Shown here in pieces: positions 55,095 through 63,367 of a stretch of 64,000 bases of DNA (position 1 is its first letter; each line of letters begins with the position of its first letter). Where the stretch lies: positions 13,423,575 through 13,487,574 of the forward strand of contig OZ020616.1 in the NCBI GenBank assembly GCA_963971575.1. Reading direction: 5' to 3'. The position numbers and the translations under genes were made by a program. The stretch comes from Liopterus haemorrhoidalis. Lineage: Eukaryota > Arthropoda > Insecta > Coleoptera > Dytiscidae. The notes beneath the pieces were generated by a model. The model was not told the origin of the DNA, did no database searches, and was given only the letters and a program-made list of their open reading frames with translations.

Positions 55095-56018
55095 TTTTTA
55101 GGGTTTTGTAGGTATGACCAAAAAACCCTTATACCGTCATTTTGTCGTCTGTCTGTCTGTCTGTCTGTCTGTTCGGTAAAAATTGTAGCCAAACGGCTAA
55201 ACCTAGAGAGTTGAAATTTGGCATGCTTATACAACTCTTTGACCCGCACGTAGGAAAAATACTAAAACATCTAAAAAACATACCCCCCTAAAAATATAAA
55301 CAAATATGTGCTCATCGAAAACAAAAATATTTTTTTAAATTCTGAGTAGGGTATCAAATGAAAGCCCTTAGTACGTGGATTAACGATCAAATTTTTATTT
55401 TTGCAAAATAAATTATTTTGATGCGATTTTTGCCAAAATTGTGCAAAAAAAATTTGTCCCACACCCTGTAGCCCAGATGGTTTAAACTAAAAATCTAAAA
55501 AAATTCTAAGTAATGTATATTGGTGTGAACCGAAATAGTACAACAGGAATTTTTGATCAGATTATGTTTTCTGAAAATAACGCATTTTTTTGTGGTTTTT
55601 GGTTCACAAAGTACAAAAGTTATACCAATGTAAGACACTCACATGCAAGGCATGCGATAGCGTAATGGGTTAGAGCACTGGTGTCGTAAGCTAAAATGCG
55701 CTGGAAACGAAGGGTTTTGAGTTCGAGTACGGAGTGAATTTTATATTTTCTTTTTTTTTTTGCATTTTTATTATGTTGAAATTATTTTGTCAAAATTCTA
55801 ATTATATTTTGACAAATGTTGCATTTAATTTGTAAGAGCGTAAATTTAATAACCAGTCTTATTATATGATTAACAGACGATAAATTATTTTAAAAATATC
55901 GTTCATTTTGCCGTGATTACTACAAAGTAAAATTTGTCCTACACACTCAGCATACCGCCTTCACTTATTATATACCTGCGAAACCCTGAAATGTGTGAAT
56001 ATTCACACTTCACATCAA
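55095..56018 (-). mobile_element. R repeat, copy R8 (in the intron)
   Basis: ~924 bp, inverted, with both conserved ends; same subfamily as R3 (CATACCGCCTTCACTTATTA). Carries a + strand tRNA-like cassette. Confidence 0.8.
55650..55738 (+). other. tRNA-like cassette in R8 (Ile/Val-like A box)
   Basis: GATAGCGTAATGGGTTAGAG fits an A box/D-arm with the GGTTAGAGC seen in Ile/Val/Ala tRNAs; GAGTTCGAGTACGG is the B-box site. TTTTATATTTTCTTTTTTTT follows. Its 3' half matches R3, its 5' half does not. Confidence 0.55.
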
Positions 56019-56174
56019 TTTTTATTTAATATAATATGTAAACTATTCGTTATAAAAATTTCAAGTGGCTTGAAATCAATTTACTTAGGTATAATTCCAT
56101 TGTTTCAATCGATTTAATTTATTATTTTTTTATTTTAGCCTTAAAAGGCGCTTATTGAGAATTTTCATTTTCAG

Positions 56175-56467
56175 TTGAAGAGATTCCTGAGGCCGAAGAA
56201 CATTCTACTTCGAAGTTAAAAGATGATACCAACCCAAATGAAACTGAAGGTAAAAATTTGAGTATTGAAGAATTTGAAGATTCTCTAGAATTACCAAGTA
56301 GTTATGAAGAATTCAAAAAACTTCGTGAAAACTCTTTTCTCGACGAATCTGCATATACAACTGTTTCATTTAGTGAAGATTCCTTAGAAGATAGTCAAAA
56401 TACGACTGATTCTAAATTAAAACGTTATAAAACACTAACAACATTGAATTCTACACAGAATGAATAA
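56175..56467 (+). CDS. Exon 2 (last) of the repeat protein
   Basis: In phase with exon 1 the reading is VEEIPEAEEHSTSKLKDDTN, PNETEGKNLSIEEFEDSLEL, PSSYEEFKKLRENSFLDESA and on to LNSTQNE with TAA. Acidic, Ser-rich, no known domain. The match of phase, the good acceptor and the similar composition support it as the gene's end. A hAT element begins only 150 bp downstream. Confidence 0.6.
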
Positions 56468-56864
56468 TTTACAGTAAAATTTATATGCACTATTGTCAGT
56501 ATTATTGACCATGTTCCCCATTACATGAGTTATGGTTTAAGAAAAACAAGAATAATTTTGTTTAAGTTTTCGTTATTTGCGACTATTATCACTAATTTTA
56601 CTACCTGAGACTTAGTGCAGTGTTTCTTAGTTGATTCACGGACCGCCGCCGTTTCGCGAAGTAATTTGTCCCATAAATAAGTACAATACATGTCATTCTC
56701 GTATAAAGTTCAATTTATTTATAATATATACAGGTAGCCCTCGGTTTGCACTGCATTTCCATTCCTAAATGAACCGGCGTATGCCGATTCGCCGTAAAAT
56801 GAATCCATTTATATCGTTCTACATCGTTGATAAATACGTATATATAATATTAAGGTCTCATAGA

Positions 56865-57684
56865 CAGGGGTGGGGTTGATTATTCAATTATAATTGTTTA
56901 ATTTTTTTTTTTTTTAAATACTAATATATACAATAAATTGAGGGGGCCAGAAGTAAAAGGATTAAAGCACATAATTTAAAGTTTCGAGAAAATTAGCTTC
57001 AAAGTTAATTGCTCTAGGAGAATTTTTTAGTTTTAAGATAAGTAAAACGGCGAATCTCTCTATCTTAATGGGTATCCATCAGTATTGTTCTTAGGATCTT
57101 GCAGTAAAATGATTCAAGCCTACTTAAATCGTTTCACCAATACAGCCAGACAGACCTCTCGTGGCCGGGCGGGGCTTATGGTGCGCATAGAGAGGGCACT
57201 ATGAAAGACTGTCAGACACAGAGAACAGTCAAAGAAACAAGTTCACATTCTTACACGTGTACATTATATTTATCAATTAGGAACGTCTACAAACACAAGT
57301 TTCTCCCATTAAGTCGAACAACAAAACTATAGAAACGTAACTGCTTGATTTAAGTGATTACTGTATTTGACGTTCACTTTGTCGAACTTTGCCCCCCGCC
57401 CCTAAAACTGTTCTAGCTCACAGCTGCCCCTCCCCAGATGTGCTTGAAATTTTTTTTGATAAAAATAAGTGTCCGATTTAATTGCAAATTGTCGGGCCGG
57501 ACTGGGAAAGAAATGTTTATTCATCTTTGCAAAATTATACACACTAGAAGAACTTAACATCGTAAAATATATAATTTACAAAAGGAAGTATGGCCCGCGA
57601 AACTTTGTTACTGAATACGGCCCGCGTCGTAAAAATTTTTTTTTATGAATTTAGCCGCGACGTAAAAAAGTTTGCCGACCCCTG
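56865..57684. mobile_element. hAT-like MITE inside the pogo-like element
   Basis: CAGGGGTGGGGTTGATTATT and, inverted, CAGGGGTCGGCAAACTTTTT. 'GGCCCGCG' words near the right end. Flanks CATAGA / CATTAGA only roughly alike. Confidence 0.45.
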
Positions 57685-57875
57685 CATTAGACACAATTAC
57701 CAATAGTAGGAACAAAGAACCACCGCGATCGTTTGCACGAGCGGTTCCATTCCGTTAATTCTCTGTTAAAGTATCTGGTTGCGGATCCTCATTCCCCTTT
57801 TCCATAAAATATTAATTTGTTAACTGTTCAGATTTTCTTTTACTTCTTTAAGTATTATCAGAATAAGGACCAATA

Positions 57876-58544
57876 GCCGTTTTCGCAAACCTCAATCCGA
57901 TCGCGTATCCGATAAATAAATGACGTCACGAAATTCAACCAAATAGAATTTATCAGATTACTGTTTATCAGATAAAGTCAGTTTGCGAACGAATATAAAT
58001 CGCTTGATCCAAATAACTTTTTACGGACTTTTGCGGACAGGATTGTTTCGAGTTTAGTGTTCTATTGTCTAAAGGGCAGCACTTACGACTTTATTTCTTT
58101 ATTTAAACTTGACGATTTGTAAGATCTTAACGAATAACGATAAATAATATTTTCATGTTTTCCACTGTAATTCTTTTCTTTTTATCTTTGCGGTTTAAAA
58201 ATAGCATTACCATATTATTTTCGTCAGTATGATCATAACCATCATCATCGAAAAAAAGAGCGTGTTCAATAGTTATAATCGGCAAAATTTTTTAGATTAA
58301 AGTCAAAAACCCAAAATGACATACACATCAAATAATCTTTTAGGTTATTTAATCTGAAATGAATCCTACTATTTTGTAGGATTGAAATATTGCTATCCGA
58401 TCGCATTTATCAGATAGTTATTGTAGGTTTGCGAAAGTAGATAGTTTTGTATCTGATCAAAGAAAAAGTTTGCGAACAGATTCGTAGCTATCAGCTTAAA
58501 TCTATGACGTCATATATGTATCGGATAGGGTTTGCGAAAACGCC
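57876..58544. mobile_element. TA-flanked MITE with GTTTTCGCAAACC ends
   Basis: GCCGTTTTCGCAAACCTCAA and, inverted, GGCGTTTTCGCAAACCCTAT; TA at 57874-57875 and 58545-58546. Further inverted words (TATCCGATA, TGACGTCA) near both ends. Confidence 0.85.
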
Positions 58545-58572
58545 TAATGGCCACAAAACACGTCCGCCTGTG

Positions 58573-59524
58573 TAATAGGGGATAGGCATGATTTTTTTTT
58601 ATTTTTTTATTATATTCCTCTTGTTGTATATAAACATAAAAAACAGTTTTTAATTTTTTTTTTTTTAATTTGAAGGCTTTAAAAAATCAAAAATGTATGT
58701 AGCGCGCGAAAACGACGTGTGACGTCATAATCCTTTCTAACTGACGCATGAGACTACAGCCAATCCAGCGAACGGTTGTTTATGCAGCGAACATAGTCTG
58801 TTGTGAATTATTTGTTTGTGTAACTTTTATAGGTTATGTAAAGGAGAGTGATTTTAATTAAAATAAAGTTTAATTCTATAAAAACAATTTATACATGTTT
58901 ACCGAATTAAATTTTATATTAAAATATGGAATATCCAGGCCCCAATACTTCGAAACATTATCGAAAATATTGTTCAGTACCGATGTGCACAATTAGTTCA
59001 ACTAGAAATCCAAAAAAAACTATTTATATCATTACCTAATGGCGAAAAACAACAGAAAAGGCGAAATTTGTGGCTGAAAACTATGAGGCGAAATAAAACC
59101 GATATTTCAGAAAAAAGTAAACTTTATGTTGTGTGCATAAATGCATCAATGTTGGGTAAATTATCACTCTGAGCCCTAACAAAATCTTTATCTGCCATTT
59201 TAATAGTAAATACGTGAAAAATTGTTTAAAAACAAATACAAAACTCTCGAACAATACAATACACACACGTGTGAAGATTATGTTGTAGCTGTCTGTATCT
59301 GTGATGTGAAAACCCTATCGTTTGACGTCATACTCAGTCGTTTCTACTCGGCAACCTTCGCCCCGTGCTCGGAATATTTCAAATTTACAATATTTTAATT
59401 AAAAAATTTGGCTATAATGTTAATTAAAATGTGATTTTTGTTTTGTTAGGTGACATAACTAACATTAACATATCAAAATAATGTAGTTTTAAGGAAATAC
59501 AAATTTTATGCGTATCCCCTATTA
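58573..59524 (+). mobile_element. THAP-domain DNA element, second family
   Basis: Ends TAATAGGGGATAGGCATGAT and, inverted, TAATAGGGGATACGCATAAA; TGACGTCA near each end. 952 bp. Other pieces at 35283 and 63010. Holds a THAP reading. Confidence 0.75.
58926..59280 (+). pseudogene. THAP domain relic
   Basis: MEYPGPNTSKHYRKYCSVPM then CTISSTRNPKKTIYIIT and a stop; in the next frame NGEKQQKRRNLWLKTMRRNK, TDISEKSKLYVVC; and later CHFNSKYVKNCLKTNTKL. C-x4-C, Trp and C-x2-HF elements of a THAP zinc finger are all visible, spread over three frames. Confidence 0.65.
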
Positions 59525-59595
59525 TAAATTGGATTGAATGGAACCATTGTAAATCGAGGGCACCTGTACAGGCCGGGCTGCGAAAATTATTCTTA

Positions 59596-60210
59596 TGGCG
59601 CGTCTACATCGAGGCAACCTGGTAGCATGCGACATGTCGAACGGTCGCATGCTACCAATGTGCAGCGGTCTGATGGGAGCCGTGCGACATGTTACTCGTT
59701 CCCGTTGCTTGGCGGTAAACATCAAAGAGTTTCGTGCGACAAGCTACCAGTTCTGAAAGCCACATGTTCGCCATTTTGATATTTGATAGTTGTTATTATA
59801 GAAGTATTTGTTTTTTAAATTAACTAGTGTTGTAAGCGATGCTGTATTAACAAAAATTATTTAGCAACTTAAATTTATTTAAGATAAGTGAGTAAATATA
59901 AGTTTTGATAAAATAGAGTATGAGAAATATTGATAAAAATAATTAAGTAAGGTTATGTTTTTGTTATGGAATTAAAATTTGTTATAAAATAATATAAATT
60001 AGCTTGATATTATTTATAGTTATAAAATGTAATAATATTTTTGCGATCCGCCATATTTATTCAGTAAACTGACAGATCTCGCAACAATAAACAGTAGCAC
60101 GCTCCTAGTGTTGGTGTAGACTGTAGACACTAGCTTGTCAATGCGACATGGTCTGAGGGTTTCGTCAGACTTGTTGTATGCTACCATGTTGCCTCAATGT
60201 AGACGCGCCA
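59596..60210. mobile_element. TTA-flanked MITE, 615 bp
   Basis: TGGCGCGTCTACATCGAGGC and, inverted, TGGCGCGTCTACATTGAGGC, similarity running ~40 bp; TTA at 59593-59595 and 60211-60213. Probably PIF/Harbinger type. Confidence 0.85.
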
Positions 60211-60639
60211 TTACACCGCGATGGAACAAAATTGAGAAACACTGATCTAGTGATCACACTACTATGTTTTCACAAAGCGCCTTTTCTCATCTATTAGTGC
60301 GCATGTCTATTATCTTTACAATAATTATATAGTATTATTCATGATAATTATATAATCTGTAATTATTGCAATAAGTAGTTGTAATTTTAATGTATAATTT
60401 ATGCATATATGTATGTATAATAAAATAAAAATTTTGTACTTTTTTTTTTTTTGTCTAATACTCCATATCAGTTCCGGCTTTTCCATAAGGGCGCATGGGT
60501 CACGAGCCCAGGGCCCCCGGCTTGATGAGGGCCTCAATATGCCGAGGTCGTTGTTTACACGTAAAAAGAGATCAATTTTTAGTGCAATTTTACTACAATT
60601 TTAGTACTTTTATTAAAAAAATCTTGCAAATGAATCGGC

Positions 60640-60930
60640 GGACTTGAGTATCTCAGCCTTACATACTTTAATAAAAGCAGATAAATTAGAAGAAATTTTC
60701 CCGAATGTGGAAGTTGCTACAAGGATATACCTTTGCTTAATGGTCACCAATTGTAGTGGAGAGATCTCATTTTCACGGTTAAAAAGATTAAAAAATTAAT
60801 TACGAACGACTATGTTACAAGAACGACTTCTAATTTGTCAATCATATGCATAGAAAGTGATATGCTTCAAAAATTAGACTTTGAGGACATATTGAAAATT
60901 ATGCACAACAGAAATCCCGGAAGAAATGTA
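60640..60930 (+). pseudogene. hAT transposase C-terminal domain relic
   Basis: Reads ADKLEEIFPNVEVATRIYLC then LMVTNCSGEISFSRLKRLKN, stop, LRTTMLQERLL; in another frame LSIICIESDMLQKLDFEDIL. Matches the dimerisation domain of the zinc-finger MYM/hAT group ('FPN...ALRIYL...V.N..GERSFS.LK.IKN.LRS.M.Q.RL..L'). At least one stop and one frameshift. Confidence 0.8.
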
Positions 60931-61197
60931 ATTTTGGCAAAAATTGCGTCAAAATAATTTATTTTGCAAAAATAAAATTTTGATAGTTAATCCACGTACT
61001 AAGGGCTTTCATTTGATACCCTACTCAGAATTTAAAAAAAATATTTTTTTTTTTTTCGATCAGCACATTTGTTTATATTTTTAGGGGATATGTTTTTTAG
61101 ATGTTTTGGTATTTTTCCTATGTGCGGGTCAACGAGTTGTATAAGCATGCCAAATTTCAACTCACTAGGTTTAGCCGTTTGGCTAAATTTTTACATT
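60928..61197 (+). mobile_element. R repeat fragment (R9)
   Basis: From TAATTTTGGCAAAAATTGCG to TTTAGCCGTTTGGCTAAATT; an internal right-hand segment of R, without either end, the cassette or the CAGA tract. Confidence 0.7.
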
Positions 61198-61200
61198 TTT

Positions 61201-61290
61201 AAATCATGTGCATAGAAAGTGATATTCAAAAATTAAACTTTGAGGACATAATAAAAGATTTTGCACAACAGAAATCCTGGAAAAAACCAT
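61201..61290 (+). pseudogene. Second copy of the hAT C-terminal end
   Basis: IMCIESDIQKLNFEDIIKDF then AQQKSWKKP and a stop: the same ~88 bp as 60840-60927, now in one frame. The R9 fragment lies between the two copies. Confidence 0.65.
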
Positions 61291-61480
61291 GATCATTAAC
61301 GTAAGTCCAATTCTCAAAATAGTAATCACTTCACTTATATTTGATTTGTATAATGCTAACCATAATAACCAATAGTCATTAAATAATACTACTAGTATAT
61401 TCTGAAACAAGGTTGGAAATTCGTTGCTCGTGGTTCCACTCGCATCGAATTTTCTCTTTCAACCGAGTCACAGACCCTAC

Positions 61481-61889
61481 TTTCTCCACGACCACCAGAA
61501 AAAAAAAAAATAATAACAATTATTTTAACAAACATTTTATCTTAACAAATAATTTATATTACATAACAAATTAATCAATTAATTAAACTATTTTTTTTTA
61601 AATTTATTATTTGTTTAATTTTAATTTAATTTGCCACACATCGGCCATTATTTTAGGTTAGGAAGTTATGTTGCATTTATTTAATGTAAGCGTTGCATAT
61701 ATCTTAATGTAACCCTACAAAAACAAAAGACAACAAGCATGGAATAGTTATTCCATAACAAGTGATAGAATGAAATACACGCGAAATGCATAAGAAGATA
61801 AGTGCTTTAGAATAATATTACAACTCTTGTGTTAGAATATTAACTTTCTGTAGTCAAAATTGGTAAATTCTATAGTGGTCGTGGAGAAA
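61481..61889. mobile_element. Possible MITE with CTCCACGACCAC ends
   Basis: TTTCTCCACGACCAC at 61481 and its complement at 61875. ~410 bp, AT-rich inside. Resembles in part the GTCGTGGAAAA family at 39305. Confidence 0.45.
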
Positions 61890-61991
61890 AGTACATACTG
61901 ATGTTTTCATTCACATTTTTTTTTGTGACTTTCTAAAAGGACCCCAAACTCTGTGTGCCCAAGGGCCACTATATGGCCTCAGACGGCCCTG

Positions 61992-62107
61992 TCCATCTTC
62001 TATTGTTAAGTATCTTGTAACCCAGGGGTGTCAAACTCATTTCAGTCCCGTGCCTTTTTTTTAACAAGTAAAATTCGTGCGGGCCGCACGATATATATTT
62101 TATATTA
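61992..62107. mobile_element. hAT-like end, interrupted
   Basis: CAGGGGTGTCAAACTCATTT at 62034, with GCGGGCCGCACG inside, is typical of hAT MITE ends. Its partner was not found, as a mariner follows at 62108. Confidence 0.4.
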
Positions 62108-63009
62108 CGAGGGTTACCTTTTATGTTTTTACAAACGACCACTAAATGGCAATATTTAAATGTGTCATTACTATATTCGTAAAATTTAACATTTGTTATT
62201 ATGAAATCAGTAGCAGCTTATAAATTGACCGAGTAGTTAGTTGACAGTGAGCGTTAAAAAACAAGTTTGTGAAAAAATGGATATTACTCGGGTTTTCGTT
62301 GGATGATTTTTTACGGTTTTAGTAAAGGCCTAACTCAGCAACAATGCATAGATTCGCTTCGTTCAACTTTTGGTAATGAAGCACAATCAGAAAAGACTGT
62401 TTACAATTGGTTTGCAGAATTTCGTCGTGGTCGTGCGTTTGTCAGTGATGAATCTCGTGAAGGTCCACCAAAATCGTTTGTGATTCAAAAAAACATGGAT
62501 GCTGTGCGCAAAATGATTAAAGAAGATCGGCATGTGACCTACCGTGAGATAGAGGCATCCTTTGGCATATCGCAGACTGCAATACATTCGATTTTGCATC
62601 AACATGTAGCTGTGAAAAAGATCTGTTCCCGATGGATTCCACATAATTTGACCGAAGAAAAAAAAGGCTCGTGTTGATTGGTGTAAGGGAAAGCTAAAAA
62701 ATTCAACCTAGGCACTGCAAAATCCGTGTACGACATCGTTACAAGGGACGAAACTTGGATTTATTCATATGAACCGGAAACTAAGCAACAATCCACTGTT
62801 TGGGTCTTCCAAGATGAACCGAAACTCACATAAGTTGTTCGTTCACGAAGCACTTCCAAGAAAATTGTCCCTTATTTCGTCGGTTGTACTGGACATGTCG
62901 CAACCATTCCTTTAGATAATCGGAAAACAGTTAAAGCTGAATGGTACACAACAATTTGTTTGCCAGAAGTCATCGTCACAATGCAAGCTCCCACACAGCA
63001 CGTCAAACA
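62108..63009 (+). pseudogene. mariner element, 3'-truncated, dead transposase
   Basis: Left end CGAGGGTTACCTTTTATGTT after a TA. Start region MDITR with a frameshift, then MIFYGFSKGLTQQQCIDSLR, STFGNEAQSEKTVYNWFAEF, RRGRAFVSDESREGPPKSFV and HVTYREIEASFGISQTAIHS to CSRWIPHNLTEEKK, where an A-run shifts the frame. It continues VDWCKGKLKKFN, SVYDIVTRDETWIYSYEPET (first Asp region), KQQSTVWVFQDEP, a stop, VGCTGHVATIPLDN, and after a deletion RHNASSHTARQ, where the second catalytic Asp is not preserved. The third Asp and right end are lost where the THAP element begins at 63010. Confidence 0.88.
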
Positions 63010-63346
63010 ATAGGGGATAGGCATGATTTTTTTAAATTTTTTTATTATATTCCTCTTGATGCATATAAACATAAAAAACAGTTTTTAATTTTTTTTTTTT
63101 GTAATTTGAAGGCTTAAAAAAATCATAAATGTACGTAGCGCGCGAAAACGACGTGTGACGTCATACCCCTTCTAACTGACGCATGACACTACTAGCTTAC
63201 CGGCGTACATAGTCTGTTGTGAACTTATTGGTTTGTATAACTTTTATAGGTTATGTAAAGTTAGAGTGATTTTAATTAAAATAAAGTTTAATTCTATAAA
63301 AACAATGTATACATGTTTACCGAATTAAATTTTATATTAAAATAGA
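63010..63346 (+). mobile_element. Left end of the second THAP-element family
   Basis: ATAGGGGATAGGCATGATTT and the next ~330 bp match 58575-58924, stopping just before the THAP start codon. The RT fragment follows. Confidence 0.7.
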
Positions 63347-63367
63347 TAACTTATATTGCAGTATTTC

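Larger units (their letters stand above)
51233..56174 (+). other. Intron of the repeat-protein gene
   Basis: Donor GTAATT at 51233; acceptor ATTTTCATTTTCAG ending 56174, phase 1 on both sides so the frame is kept (K, then V from G|TT, then EEIPEAEE). It contains a TIR element with a Harbinger and a MITE inside, a 155-bp MITE, the 54403 repeat, a SINE and R copy R8. Splicing is inferred, not shown. Confidence 0.6.
56731..59566. mobile_element. pogo/Tigger-like element, nested host
   Basis: CAGGTAGCCCTCGGTTTGCA at the left; inverted right end CAGGTGCCCTCGATTTACAA; TA at 56729-56730 and 59567-59568. No pogo transposase left. Confidence 0.65.
56618..60244. mobile_element. hAT element hosting several others
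   Basis: CAGTGTTTCTTAGTTGATTC at the left; inverted right end CAGTGTTTCTCAATTTTGTT. Flanks ACTTAGTG and ATCTAGTG (6 of 8). Within it: a pogo-like element, which itself holds three more elements, and a TTA-flanked MITE. Confidence 0.6.
60469..61991 (+). mobile_element. hAT element with transposase relic
   Basis: Left end CAGTTCCGGCTTTTCCATAA and, inverted right end, CAGGGCCGTCTGAGGCCATA; TCCAT on both sides. Interior encodes the end of a hAT transposase, with an R fragment in it. Confidence 0.5.
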
